This document shows positions 20,864 to 32,908 of a DNA stretch of 64,000 nt, piece after piece. The notes beneath the pieces are model-generated. The model worked only from the letters and a program-made list of their open reading frames with translations. It had not been told where the DNA came from and searched no databases. Each line of letters opens with the position of its first letter. Positions within the stretch are counted from its first letter, which is position 1. The stretch covers positions 1-64,000 of the forward strand of contig SAUG01000015.1 in the NCBI GenBank assembly GCA_011316305.1, written 5' to 3'. A program made the translations under genes and the position numbers. This stretch comes from Rusavskia elegans. Its lineage: Eukaryota; Ascomycota; Lecanoromycetes; Teloschistales; Teloschistaceae.

Positions 20864-23212
20864 CTACGTCGACCTCAAATGCGTGACCAACCACCCAAGC
20901 AACCTATAAACCACCAAAATCGCTATCAAAATCCCCACCCACTCCCCCGTCCTACCTTCCTTATATCCATACTGTGCCAGCACACCCCTCCCATCAATCC
21001 TACACTGCGAAGCCAATGCAGTATCATACATACAATGACACCCTTCCCCGCAACTGTAGGTTCGATGTGCGAACTCGTTGACCATCATGCCTTGGAAGAC
21101 ATATGATTGCTATCAATATCATCGTTAACTCACCTTCTCCATCGTACGTTCAGGAGAAGAAGAGTCTATGACGGGGGTTGCTGGACTCACGTAATCGATG
21201 TAATGGAACACATATCTCCAAAAGACATTCAGAACCTTGGGGCTCACCAAGAAGCCGCCCACGCTCATCCAGAGACCGTTGGCGAAGGCGGTTAGAGCGA
21301 GGGCGATGACGAAGTTCGGGAAGAGGGAGGACATGAGGACGACGAGGGATTCGCCGGCCAGGAGGTCGAGAAAGAGCCACATTACCCAGGTGAAGAAGCC
21401 ACTAGCTGAATGGCGGAAGTTGTTGAGCCAGTAGGTGATGATGGAGAAGATGAGGGAGATGAGGACTACCGTACAGATCAGCGACGTAGCAGTATGGAAA
21501 GATATCACGGGCGCCAATCGGAGCCATCGTGGGACCCTCCCAAAAAAAAGAAAAACATACACAAGTATGGAATACCGATGAGAAAATTGGAAATCATGAA
21601 AGCGGTAGCACCATACAGGCCATTCGCTCTTTCCTTGATGAATGTAGCGCGATCCTCGAGAAAAGCAGGAACATATGCGACAGCCATAAAGGACATGAAT
21701 GCGGAGCCGAAGAACTGGCGACGGTGTCAGCTGGAATCTCGCCTCTTTCCAAAAGGATAACCCACAATAGCATTAGTGAATGGCCCGATAGATGACTGCG
21801 TCTCCGGTAATCGTAGCCACACCGTCCCCATCATGATTGCAAGACCGATGTACATCGCGAACCGAATCCCGTAAGCGACGACATCGCGGTAGCTCTTGAT
21901 GAAAGAACGATGCAGAAGCGCCAGGACGATAGCGAAGAAGCCGGCGTGGGCTTTTATCTCTCGCAGTGGAGTGGAGTCTGGTTTCTCTTGTGGAGAAAGA
22001 GGTATCGAGGATGCCAGGACATCCGCGGCGGCGGAGTTTCGCCAGTCTGAGTGAAGCTTTGCAATGTTGGTATTGGCTTCAGAGCTGTCGTCTGCGAAGT
22101 CAGAACTTGTCAGGTCGAGCAGGAACTCTGCGGGATTCATGTAAAGAGGAATCGGGCTACCGCGAGCGTCCATGTGTGTTCTTATGGATGAGACGGAACC
22201 GAAGTAGCATGTTCGACCAGCTGAGAGCAACAGCAGCTTGTCGAAGAGGTCGAAAGTCGCCGTGCTGGGCTGGTGTATACTCGCGATAACGATCAATTTG
22301 TGTTGCTGTACGACTTTCTTGAGGAACTTTACGACTTCGAAGCTGGCGGTAGAGTCGAGTCCACTCGTAGGCTCATCCAGAAACAGAATTTTCGGTCCTG
22401 TGATGAGCTGGCTTGCGATACTCAAACGGCGCTTTTGGCCACCACTAATACCCTTCCTAATGGGCGTGCCGACGAGGGTGTTGGCTTGTTCACGGAGTCC
22501 GAACGAAGCCAGGAGTTCCTCCACCAGCAGCGATCTTTCGTTTTTCGATACAGAGCTACCAAATTTAGAAGAGAATGAAAACTAAGATCGGTAGAACTAC
22601 AGGCTCACCTTGGTAGTGACAGACGAGCGGCAAAGTCAAGCGTTTCTCGAACAGTCAATGATCCGATCAAGGCATCTTCTTGCTCGACATAGGAGCTGAT
22701 CGCTTGAAACCCACTCGTGGATATTCGAGATCCGTTGACATTGAGAGCACCGTTCACTTCGAGTGCTTTGGACCCCTTTCGGTGTGCTAAACTGTTCAGC
22801 AACGTAGTTTTCCTATGTTGTACAAGAACTTCAGCATCCAATTCCAAATGCTCCACCAGGCGCGTCGACGTAGAATTTGAGCAGAGTATGAAATGCTCTG
22901 TTCTCCCGCTGAAGAGACCAACACACAGGAGACAGAGCTTACCCGCTGCCTGATGGACCCATGATAGCCATAATCTCGCCTACATTCTCGTCAACAAAAT
23001 TGTCATGGTTACTGAGATGGCATCTGCCTACCAGCCCTTGCCACGCCATCGACATCGGCGATGATTGGTTTGGGCTTGCCATTCTTGACCGAGCCCACCT
23101 TGGTTACAGTAACATCTTTCCAGGCGAAGTCGTTGATGGTGAAGTTATCAAGATGAGCATCCAGCCCAGCGCTGCCTTCGACATCCGATGCCCTGGCCCT
23201 AGTGCCTTTCAT
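20864..23212 (-). CDS. ABC transporter, ABCG (white/WBC) half-transporter
   Basis: Seven exons: 23212-23032, 22979-22943, 22812-22609, 22555-21766, 21714-21561, 21465-21191 and 21109-20864. They sum to 1887 nt and encode 628 residues. The order is nucleotide-binding domain then transmembrane domain, as in ABCG. Walker A GPSGSGKTTL (about 68-77) is split by an intron. The signature is KGISGGQKRRLS (about 176-186), Walker B is KILFLDEPTSGLD (about 196-208), and the H-loop lies in ASIHQPS. About six hydrophobic segments follow, with the conserved FFGSAFMSFMAVAYVPAFLE and HYIDYQSYVFQGMMVNEF. A Cys-rich loop precedes the last helix. Half-size ABCG pumps dimerise and export lipids or small molecules; the substrate is unknown. 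The first in-frame ATG (23212) gives a normal N-terminus. Confidence 0.94.
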
Positions 23213-24347
23213 GTTGTGATCCAAGAACAGGTACAACTGTAGAAGGGTGCCTTGGGCAGAACAGGGCGAGACTCTCTGTTAGCGAAAGTGTGTTAAGAGA
23301 GGCTCTCAAGGCCAAAACCTTCGTGGCAAAGATCAAGAGCCTGGAACAGTCGATTGCAAATTAGGCATGATGGTGATGCATCCCTGCAAATGTGCAACTG
23401 AAATAGAATGACTACTCAGCAGTGTTCGAGAGGGTGTCAAGCGCGGCAGCGTTTCCTGACAGTCAGAGGGCAGCGATGAAGGATTGTCGTCGGAGAGAAA
23501 GATAAGAGTGTGTCAGACGGAAAACGGGGATATTGAGGTGGTATTTGGCGGCTGACACACTCCCTCAGCTTGACAGCCGAGGGCAGCTGAGCTGAATTAA
23601 GAAATTGATTGGCTGAAAAGGCTTTGATAAGGCAATAAAAAGCTTTGATTGGCAATATTTCCGTTATGCAGACCCGGGTCTAGTATAAGTACCCGTAATC
23701 TAGCCGTTATACCTTTAAATTTAATTGCAGACAACGAGCTTTAGCGAAATCCGGGCTTATAACTATCAGACTGAAACCGGGGGCCCTACAGGTGGTATTT
23801 GGGGGCTGACATGTCAGACCAAAAACGGGAGCCCTACAGGGGAATTTGGACTTTTAGGTACTTAGGGTGATTGAGGTAGTATTTAGCGAGTGACATGTCA
23901 GACCAAGTGGTATTTGGCGGCTGACAGAGTAGCAGATTGCAAGCCCTTAAAATACCGGCACTCAATTCACTTTGCAGTAATCCATGTGTGATATGATCCG
24001 AGACGTTCACAGTGCAGGGCTCACATGATGACACGTTACTTCACTTCCATGCCCAAAGCCGGTCAGAAGGCTTCGATCGAAACGACCGACTCCGTTCTGG
24101 ATTATGCAGAGACACCTTTCGGAGTTACATGGCTTTCACTACTGCACGCCAACTGCGTCGGATCGGGACCAAAAGGTCAGACACTGACACTGACATATCG
24201 CCCCTCGAACAAAGACTAGACCTCAACAGGCAATAAACTCGAGACTAATGCACCGAACGGGTGATCAGAGTGGTTTTGTCACAACGTCTATAAGTGCGAC
24301 CGTATCTTCCCATAGGGAAAAGGTGGATTAAAGCTAGATAGCTCGAG
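23213..24347. other. 1.1-kb intergenic with small repeat units
   Basis: This lies between the divergent ABCG and Moco-sulfurase-like genes. It contains the TGTCAG/CTGACA repeat cluster described separately. A short CpA-poor stretch follows at about 23640-23760, with a GACCCGGGTC palindrome at about 23672, which looks like a RIPped remnant. No gene is supported. Confidence 0.5.
23511..23926. repeat. Cluster of MITE-like TGTCAG...CTGACA units
   Basis: At least three related units are bounded by TGTCAG and CTGACA (or GTGACA): 23511-23557 (47 bp), 23812-23895 and 23896-23926. A further right end lies at 23791-23811. Each right end carries GGTRGTATTTGGCGGCTGACA or a close variant. Left ends carry TGTCAGACCAAAAACGGG or TGTCAGACGGAAAACGGG. 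The last two units abut directly. This is the look of nested, deleted copies of a short inverted-repeat element or of repeated excision and insertion. No coding capacity. Confidence 0.7.
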
Positions 24348-26090
24348 ATGGATCGATATCCAGTACACATCGAGCGAATAAGAAGAAAAGAATATCCCTT
24401 ACTGAATAGTCAGTCTTCCTGGAATTATGGACGCCAGACACTAATGCATATGAGTGCAGAAACAACGTACCTGGATCATGCAGGCAGCACCCTTTACCCC
24501 AAATCCTCGATGAAGCACTATCAGAGGCTCATGAACTCGCACCTCTTTGGCAATCCGCACTCACAGTCCCCCTCGTCCTTGCGATCCACGGAAGTTGTGG
24601 AGACGGCTCGACTTCGTATGCTACACTTCTTCCGCGCAGATCCAGAGCACTTCGATCTGGTTTTCGTCGCCAATGCCACCGCTGCACTGAAGCTTGTCGC
24701 TGAAGGCATACGAGGTCATGCCAAGAACGGCCTGTGGTATGGATATCATGCCGACTCTCACACTTCTCTCGTTGGGCTTCGGGAGCTGGCGTCGGCTGGA
24801 TCCAGGTGTTTCTTCACTGATACTGAGGTTGGGCAATGGCTCTCAGAAGTCTTCAAGATCCCCACCAATGAACTAAGCGATGGTCGAGCACACGCTGTCG
24901 GCCTCTTCGCATACCCAGCGCAAAGCAACATGAATGGTCGAAGGTTACCGCTAGACTGGCTCGGACAGCTGCGGAGGTGCGCATCTCAGGGCAACAGAGA
25001 GCTATACAGCCTGTTGGATGCAGCTGCATATGTAGCGACAGCCCAGCTTGATCTCAGCGACCACGTGAATGCTCCGGATTTCACGGTTCTGAGTTTCTAC
25101 AAGATTTTCGGCTTCCCGGACCTTGGCGCTTTGGTCGTTCGTAAGGATGTTGGCCATGTTCTCTTGAAGCGGCAGTACTTCGGTGGAGGCACTGTTGACA
25201 TGGTCATCAATGGCTCGGACGACGTCTGGCATGCGACCAAGCAAGGTGCGCTTCACGAAGCGTTGGAAGATGGGACGCCTGCGTTCCACAGCATCGCCGC
25301 CCTCCACTGTGCACTAGATGTCCATTCCAGGCTGTACGGATGTATGACCAATGTCTCGCAGCATGCCGGGCATTTGGCCGCTACTCTGTACAACCGGATG
25401 GCTTCACTCGTTCATGGCAACGGTGCACCGGTATGTACGATATACAAGAACAGTGCCAGCGACTATCGGAATCCGAGAATTCAAGGGCCGACCATCGCAT
25501 TCAATCTTCGCACATGCCGCGGCACCTGGATCGGTAAATCCGAGTTCGAGCGGTTGGCCACTCTCAACAACATCCAGCTTCGGACCGGCGGAGTTTGCAA
25601 CCCAGGTGGTATCGCATCATATCTCGATCTTTCTCCAAAAGAAATGCGGGAGAACTACGCGGAAGGACTCAGATGTGGCAACGGTATCGACGAGTTGAAC
25701 GGGAAACCGACTGGCATCATTCGCGTCAGTCTGGGCGCAATGAGCAGTATGAAAGATATTGAGGCCTGCATGAGCTTTGTGGCCAGATTCGTCGACCAGG
25801 AGAGCAGCCAAGATATTCAGTTGAACCTCCCGAATCCTTCGGGTAATCGCAAAGATTCGAGCCAGTACTTCTTTTGGTGTAGAAGAAGGAAAAAGCCCAC
25901 TGGCGTTCCTACTATGCAATCCTGGACGGCGGATCACGCCATCCAGGGGAATACACAAAAGGCACCACTTGCCGAAACAGCCCCAGCCAATCCAGAGCTC
26001 GATGCTAAGCATCGTTGCTTAGTGGAAAAAGAAGTCGTATTGGATCTTATGGTCCTGGATAAAAAGTCGTTCATAGAAACAATACGATAG
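24348..26090 (+). CDS. Molybdenum cofactor sulfurase-like PLP enzyme lacking a MOSC domain
   Basis: Two exons (24348-24408 and 24460-26090) encode 563 residues. The 51-bp intron keeps the frame and has no stop, so an unspliced reading also exists; splicing restores the family motif EYPLLNKTTYLDHAGSTLY. The body is an aminotransferase class V/NifS-like domain: NPHSQSPSS, DLVFVANATAALKLV, and the PLP lysine in LSFYKIFGFPDLGALVV (about Lys235). The C-terminal Cys site is RTGGVCNPGG, close to the Moco sulfurase active-site pattern. Moco sulfurases add the terminal sulfur to Mo for xanthine dehydrogenase and aldehyde oxidase, and normally carry a C-terminal MOSC domain. Here the protein ends after the NifS-like part plus a basic tail, and no MOSC sequence follows. 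It may be a diverged paralogue with another role. Confidence 0.85.
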   Translation: MDRYPVHIERIRRKEYPLLNSQSSWNYGRQTLMHMSAETTYLDHAGSTLYPKSSMKHYQRLMNSHLFGNPHSQSPSSLRSTEVVETARLRMLHFFRADPEHFDLVFVANATAALKLVAEGIRGHAKNGLWYGYHADSHTSLVGLRELASAGSRCFFTDTEVGQWLSEVFKIPTNELSDGRAHAVGLFAYPAQSNMNGRRLPLDWLGQLRRCASQGNRELYSLLDAAAYVATAQLDLSDHVNAPDFTVLSFYKIFGFPDLGALVVRKDVGHVLLKRQYFGGGTVDMVINGSDDVWHATKQGALHEALEDGTPAFHSIAALHCALDVHSRLYGCMTNVSQHAGHLAATLYNRMASLVHGNGAPVCTIYKNSASDYRNPRIQGPTIAFNLRTCRGTWIGKSEFERLATLNNIQLRTGGVCNPGGIASYLDLSPKEMRENYAEGLRCGNGIDELNGKPTGIIRVSLGAMSSMKDIEACMSFVARFVDQESSQDIQLNLPNPSGNRKDSSQYFFWCRRRKKPTGVPTMQSWTADHAIQGNTQKAPLAETAPANPELDAKHRCLVEKEVVLDLMVLDKKSFIETIR

Positions 26091-26228
26091 ATCTAAGCGT
26101 ACCTTGTTTCTTGAAAACTAGGAACACGACGTACGACTGTGAGAGACAGCTGGACTCCACTGCTTGGCAGGAGATTCGATGCGAAGGTCATCGAGGCATC
26201 GAATGCCCAATCTGTCGACTAACAGGAC

Positions 26229-28900
26229 CTATCCCAGTACAATCTCCTTCCAATGGTCCACCGCAACCGCGTCATCCAGCGAGCTCTTGTATATCGCTCC
26301 CAAGCCAGCTCTATACGCGATACCATCCTTCCACTCGACCAGCATGACCTTATATATTGGCGCAATGACTGTGTTTCGCACATCACTTTTGAGATCATGA
26401 AGAAACTGCTTAGAGCCTCCCGGATTTTTCCATTGTTCGGAAGGTCGAGGATCCCAGTTTGGGGGAGGTGGCATATCTGGCATAGAGGAGGAGTCCCAAT
26501 CGTTATTCACGCTTTCGATGTTATACTGGGATGCCCCGAAGGTCATTCCGTTAAGCACGACGATCTCGTGGAAGCTGGGAGACCCGGGAGCTCCGGAAAG
26601 GCGTTCGTCAGGCCAGTCTATGGCCGACGTCAAAGTTAAGATACCGCAGTTTCGGTTATATCTATCGACAATGAAAACACGATTTTGTGTCGTCGATTGA
26701 CAGCCCGTCCATTCGGATTCATTACTAGAAACTGTAGTTGTCCCTGCTCTGTTGGCGACAGTCGGAGGTATCCAAGATACTGGTGTGCTGCTCATCCCAC
26801 CTTTCTCTGTCAAGGACGATGTATTGGATTCATTCTGCGCTGGCTCTCGCCTAAGATGGAAGGAGGCACAAGCGGTCCAAAAGTACAACAATTGCTCTCG
26901 CTGCTCTTCTGTCCCAAGTTGAAGCGCTGCAAACGAAGGTTCATGATTTCCTCTGGCCCCAATGTAGTCGGGTGAAAGGCTGGATTTGACTGCACTGCGA
27001 AGCATTCCGTGCAGCATGCCAGGCTGTTTGACCCACTCATCCACCGCGGGAGCTGGTCTTTCGCTGGGGAGATATACAGGCCGACAATATTCACCTTCCC
27101 TTCGGTACCAACGTATCCATGTCTCTGGTAGGTATATTCCACTGCCAAAACTGCCATCCACCAAGAAGCCGCTACCTTCAATCGATCCCCAAGTTAATCG
27201 ACCATGCCATCCGGTCCATGACCAACTAGGGAAACCTTCCCTGCGTTTCAACGACGAGTCGGTGGTGTTCCATAAAAGGAAAAGCTCAAAGTAAGCGGTT
27301 GGGAGGCCCCAGAACATCGTGGTGTTGATGTCTTTGCTTAACACGTTGGACAGCCCTCTGAAGGCATTCAAGATGTCCGATGGTACTGTCAGTTGTCTAG
27401 CGCTCAACGTGCTTGCCGCTTTTGCAAGCAGTACGGTCGAGATGGGTGAGTAGTTCTTTCCCATGATGGAACTGTGATCTCGCATATCGCTTTGAGAGCC
27501 GAAATATGGGGTTGAAAAGAAGTCGTTGTGGAAGTCATACATGTCGACTTCTTCGAACCAACTTGTCTTACGGCATCTGAAGATGATTTCGCCATCAATA
27601 AAGATTAGGGTTCGTCTTGAGAGCATCACTTCCTGGTATCTAGATCAAGTTTTGCCTGGTCAGTACAGCATTGTAATATCCTAGTCGTGTTTAGGCTAGT
27701 CAATGGCTTATTTTGTATCCGTAGGGGATACTTTGTCATGAGATGAGGGACCTGTAACGGAAAGGAGACCTACGTCCATGCTCTCGTGGAGTATACCGAT
27801 CTCTCCAAAACCTCCAATCCCTTTCCCACGGCCATCATTCGGAGGCCCGGCTGGATCAGTGCTGCTTCCGTCCGCAATATTCTGTTTCTGGGGTGGAGTC
27901 CGGGCAAGCCGGCATTCGCATCGACCCCACTACCGGCAACGATCGTGACTACAGCGTTGCTGTAAACCAAATCCATATTGGCAATCGCGTCTGCTTTGTT
28001 TTCCCAATCGTCCTGGACTATACAGATCGAATCAACCCAAAGATAGCGCTCACCCAATCGGTGGGTCAAGTGTATTGCATCCTGGATGGTCCGAGGTATC
28101 TGATGCCAGTGTTGAAAGAGGCCTCCGCCAATTCGCAATCCAGCCACGGTGGCTTTCAGTGTTCGAAACGTATTGCAATGTCCCCAAAGGTAGCTTAGAG
28201 CAATATATCTGAACCGCCTAGAGACCTGTACCAGACAACCTTCCCGTACATCAATCAGCCGCAAGGGAATCGTAGTAAGGTTGCCTGCTTCACATGTGTC
28301 GATGTGCCATTTCTCGCAATCACCGATCCAGTGCTGTAGCTTGCCAATGTCAACAGCACCTTGAGGATCTGCCGGCAGTCTTCCGAAAGCCCATGGGCAA
28401 GGAAAGTCCTCGGCCAGAGGGATCAACTTAATCCCAAGCTCTCGATAATTGAGGTTGATGGCCAGATAGCTTCTCTTGCTTGTCGCATACGGATTCGCCA
28501 CACTACGATGCATTGCTGTAAATGTTGGGGCGTAACTGCTTTTCCTGAGAACTTTAAGCTCCGTCTTCTCAACTGAAGGATTCAATTCATGGAATAAGTC
28601 TTCAGGTAACGAAGACGAGATAAAATGGCATAATCTGCATGTTTTACCTCTTTCTCTGAGTTCAAGCAGGGAGCCAAATGGCACCCCAGCAATATGATGT
28701 TCATCGTTTGATTGGATCATAGCTCGGCCTTGAGGCGAAAAGTTCGACGCAGACTCCTCGAGGACACCCAACAATTTCCTTGATAACGCACTCTTGAACT
28801 TGCCGCCCAGACTTCCTGGGACAGGCTTGAGGAAAGCATCTTTAGATAAACGGAGCTCTTGACACTTCTCACATAAAGGAAGCCCGTGTGATACCTGCAT
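26229..28900 (-). CDS. HET-domain protein with N-terminal Cys-pair region
   Basis: Two exons (28900-27774 and 27639-26229) encode 845 residues. The 134-bp intron falls in the conserved RAWTYQEVMLSRR motif just after the HET core. The N-terminus has CEKCQEL and about 75 residues later CRLCHF, a spaced pair of CxxC motifs common in this HET subgroup and perhaps metal-binding. The HET domain lies at about 230-375: RYIALSYLWG, then YLWVDSICIVQDD and NAVVTIVAGSG. A long C-terminal region follows with FPSWSWTGWHGR, also typical of the group. It is convergent with the Moco-sulfurase-like gene, with only 138 bp between stops. Role: presumed incompatibility or immune effector; partner unknown. Confidence 0.9.
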
Positions 28901-31030
28901 ATTTATTGAATGCCACGAGTTTGACGTTCAAGTCGTGTAGGTCACTTTTGCGTCTACGGGCTGTTGCCGAGTCTCGATACTGCAGGTCACGATCGTGTTC
29001 TTAGGCATCCGAAGACATTCGTACGGTGGATCAATCCAGAGGAACAACAACAGGCAGGACGTATGTCAGTGTATGGCTATTTAAGTGAGAGGTCCTACAG
29101 GAAGCTACTCAGGCATTGTGGCCACTTGATAAATGTGCATGAGGTTGCAGCTCCAGGTAGCATTTGCTCTGGTGCGCAACCCCACGCCTGGCCATCATTG
29201 CAGTAGTAAACTGTAGGCGGAGATAGAACACACATCTAGAAATTCTGATAGGTGGAAATGGTACTTACTCCGGTGCCCCTCACCTCAAGTTTCCAGATCT
29301 GGGCACGCCATGCTTGGCTTAGAGCTTGCAAGAATCAACCATTGGGTGCCGTATGTTGGTGTATACAAATCGGTTGTGATACTCAGAAAGGCTGTTTGGA
29401 CAATTATCAGAGTGTCCCCAGTAAAGGTTTCTGCATCAAGCACTGCTTCATTTTGACTCACCTGTTTTTGCTCAACAATGTCGACCGAGCTGACCACGAC
29501 AATGGTGTGATCAGCTTTGTGGGCTAGATTCCCTTGGCAGGCGCTGTGGAGGAGACGGATTGAAGCCATTCAAAGAATCCTATCGATTACTCCGCGACTG
29601 TTGTAGAAAACCATGTACCTAACTGCACACTGGGAGAGCATAGAGTATCGCAGAACCCACCAGACACGTTCAGTCCTCAGCGTCCAGATACCGCAAGGCT
29701 TCGGAGCCTTGCGATTAGACATAAATATAGTCGTTACGGAGATGGGGGAAGCTTTGCCGAGGACCAAGTCGACGCGCTTGCAGAGGCGCTCAAGTAAGCA
29801 CCGTCGGTCCCTTTGAACACCGGATGCTGTTGCCTTTTCCTAGCTACAACAAGATCGGAGAACTGATAGCTCGTTGCAGGTTTTCATCTAGGGGTTGTTG
29901 GCTTGTTAGTGACCGCGGAACAAGGTCGATCCCGGAGCTTTGACAGCTGGTCTCTTGTTGTTGCCGTGCCGCAGCTGGCGATCTCACGGGACTGGCGATA
30001 CAGAATTGGAAGTAATTCCGGTGACATCTGTCGTATTCCTGATACCAGTGTCACGGGAAGAGATAGAAAAGGTGAGCCAAGGTAGGGCCAGTGTCCATGG
30101 CGGCAAGGAACAATCGAACCATCATATACCACATTTGTAAAATCTTCCAAGCTTGCTAGGTTGAAGGAGTTAACGGCCTCGTGCCCAAATTCAGAGCCAC
30201 TGGGCACCGGAACGAGAGTCTATGAGCACGGTAAATGTTGGCTGGAGGTTGGTGGCAACAAGATGGCAATGGGTACACCGTAAGTACTCCGCAGCACGTG
30301 CAATTCAGGGACCGTCGAGGCTAAGGCGCTAGTCGGTCGCCTATGTACCTTTAGCAGGCGGCAAAACGTGGCCTAAAAATACGGTACTAGCAGATTCCGG
30401 GAAGCGTCATTCGTCGGGTAATAGGAATAAAAACCACCTCATCTGAAGCATCTCAAACCAACCGCCAATCTCATACACGGCGCCGTCGGGTTCGGTAGAG
30501 AGCCTCTAGGACTCTTTGCATCCTCCCGTGTGGGGAGTCTGGGGGTTCGGTCAGGATCTGAGGCAGGGATGGTTGGCCCTCGTCACGTTTCATCTCTACG
30601 GTGCTTGCAAATTCTTAGGCTCTGTTAGAACACGAGTGGGCGCTATGTTTCTGCGTAGTATCACTCGGTTTCGAAGAAGCCTCCGATCGGAAGCTCAGAC
30701 GGTCGGACAAACATGCCCATTGACTGCTATTGCTGCGCCTTTCGCGATTTCTTCATCTTGTCACAAATACACCTATTCATCCCATGTCTGTTTCAGGACG
30801 GCCTCACAAGTGTACCACAGACTCTTTCGCATCGGAGACTGCTCCAATCTCTACCTGTCATTCCCGCTTCCTCATTTATGTGAGCTTTGCTGGACGATAT
30901 TAGCATCCGGCTTCTGCCAGTCACTTTTGTCCTTTCTCCCAAGAGGCTTGCCTCGATCTCCTTCTCCCTCAAACGAACACCGCTTCAGATCGAAAGATCT
31001 CCTATTCGTGGTACAGGATCGAGGATAGCC
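28901..31030. other. About 2.1 kb without a supported gene
   Basis: Several ORFs of 60-110 codons exist (29252-29527 plus, 29285-29569 minus, 29884-30207 minus), but none has a family motif or good splicing partners. The last about 500 bases before 31031 have an open plus frame (from 30516) that shows no protein-like features and is probably 5' UTR of the next gene. Composition is normal. Confidence 0.4.
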
Positions 31031-32224
31031 ATGGCAGATGATGGCTCTCGAAGTATCCGGAGGCCGGCGGAATCGCCTGGTGTCGATGCAGGTCCTCGAC
31101 GTCAGTTGTTGCCCGACTTGATTATATCTCCAGGAGTCATGGTAGTATCGACCGAGTCTGGCACAAAAGCCATCTTCACCGCTGCTCCAACCCACTTCAC
31201 AGGCCTTCATTCAGTCCTGTCGACAGACCCACAAACATTCACCAACCCGCTCCCATCTCCCACACCCCCATCAACCACCCCAGCTCCGACCCAAGGACAG
31301 CCAGCATCTTCCACCCCGTCTGTTCAAGCCGCCCCCTCCCATCAACTGTCTCATGCCAAACTGGCGGCGGTCATTGTTGTACCTCTGGTACTACTCGTCA
31401 TCCTCACGCCGATCATCATCATCTACTACATCAACTGGCGACGGAAGCGACGTCTTGCCAAACGACGCTCTGATCGCTCCACTAAATCGTTGATTGAGCA
31501 CTATCACGGAGCTCCCGGAGCTTCCCGACAATACAACAAACGAGCCACTTCCAATCTACCACCACGGAAATCAAGAAAGCCACATCGGATAGTCTCCGTA
31601 CCTACACCGACCTTCAGCAGCTTCAACTTCGAACTCTCACGGCCTGCTTCAGTCAGGCCTCTGAGATCCTCCAACGAGCAAACGGCCAATGGTGTTGCAC
31701 CTAGAGGCAGGCGCTCAGCAACGTTTTCATGGGGCGCTCCACCGCCCTATACGTCTCCAACCCGTGACACTTACTCCTCCACGCCCATTCCTCGCCTTGA
31801 CACGCCCTCCTTTACTGGCTCTCCTTTTCTTGAGACCGCACAGATGGTGCACCTTCGACCTCTCAGTGGACAACAACCCCGGCTTCACAGAAGTACCAGT
31901 AGACGATCAGCCGCAGCCCAGTCGAGCACAAGGCTGACCCAGTCGTACTATCCACCGCAGCAGTCGAGAGATACGATGCTCCAACCGCCCAAATCTGCAT
32001 GGACCCGCCATGGTTCGACGGACTCGACAGCTGACTCGCTTCATCATCGTTCTACGCTTCAACGACCGTTCTCATTTCAAAGGCTCCCCAGTCCCACGTT
32101 TTCGGATGTGTCAGGGTTGAGCTTCGACCCTTACCTTATGTATCCCGATGGCAGCGATTCGGCTGTCAGTCCCATCGATGATGAGGACGAGACGGAGCGA
32201 ACAAGGCCGCACCAGGTTGTGTAG
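31031..32224 (+). CDS. Single-pass membrane protein with Pro/Thr/Ser-rich ectodomain and basic cytosolic tail
   Basis: This is a single exon of 397 residues. The start is the ATG in a good context at 31031, although the frame is open upstream to 30887. Residues 1-60 are unassigned and hold the short conserved-looking PDLIISPGVMVVSTESG. Residues about 70-108 are rich in Pro, Thr and Ser. One clear transmembrane segment lies at about 111-134 (LAAVIVVPLVLLVILTPIII), followed directly by WRRKRRLAKRR, so the C-terminus should face the cytosol. The remainder is Ser/Pro/Arg-rich and disordered. There is no signal peptide at the N-terminus. The layout resembles fungal mid2/WSC-like or other surface sensors, but no such domain is recognisable. 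Confidence 0.75.
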   Translation: MADDGSRSIRRPAESPGVDAGPRRQLLPDLIISPGVMVVSTESGTKAIFTAAPTHFTGLHSVLSTDPQTFTNPLPSPTPPSTTPAPTQGQPASSTPSVQAAPSHQLSHAKLAAVIVVPLVLLVILTPIIIIYYINWRRKRRLAKRRSDRSTKSLIEHYHGAPGASRQYNKRATSNLPPRKSRKPHRIVSVPTPTFSSFNFELSRPASVRPLRSSNEQTANGVAPRGRRSATFSWGAPPPYTSPTRDTYSSTPIPRLDTPSFTGSPFLETAQMVHLRPLSGQQPRLHRSTSRRSAAAQSSTRLTQSYYPPQQSRDTMLQPPKSAWTRHGSTDSTADSLHHRSTLQRPFSFQRLPSPTFSDVSGLSFDPYLMYPDGSDSAVSPIDDEDETERTRPHQVV

Positions 32225-32908
32225 GCTCGAGCAGCCGGAGTTTCCTTTATATTGGCGGAAATCAAAGGACAGTAGCACGGTTTTTGCTGTGCTCATGAAG
32301 TTGGGGACATCAGGTGTGCTCCGGATTAGAAGATCCTGGCATGAAACTTGCATTTCTAGATACCCAGTACCGTTAATAGCGATTAGGCCAATGAATATTC
32401 GATGAAAGTCACACACACCAGATTTCTCAATGTGCTTCTACGGAGGTGCGAGCTATGTCACACGATTTATGATGGACTCGCCATGTCAAATATCAACTGC
32501 AATGAGAGGCCGAAGGGAGGCGTACAACAGTCGGTACCTCGATGACGGATATGGTTCTAACGACTGCTCAGATATCACTATACAGCTCGACCTTTGATAA
32601 AAACGTTTCGTTCAACAGAATGGACCTGTACTATACACCAGGTATTTTGGCTGCTGTGCGCCCCTCTATTGACGATATGGGGTGGGAGGCTGACGCAATG
32701 CACTTGGCGTTTTGCACGTCGGAAGTTGCCGAGGATTTGATACTCTACATAGTAAGCATGACATCCAATGCTCGTAATATTGCCATACATCCATAAGATC
32801 TGTCCTCCCAAAAGCTACGCTCTTTCCTAAGATCTCCCAATCCGCTCACGATCATCGAAACAGCATCCCACTAGCTAAACGTCTGCCTCTTAAACAAATC
32901 TCTGCGTT
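32225..32908. other. Intergenic, 684 bp
   Basis: This lies between the membrane protein and AIM3, both on the plus strand. Only short chance ORFs; it should hold the terminator of the former and the promoter of the latter. Confidence 0.4.

Noticed and set aside
30516..31028. Plus-strand frame of 170 codons before the membrane protein
   Set aside because: It has no domain and an unlikely composition, and it ends just before the good ATG at 31031; more likely 5' UTR.
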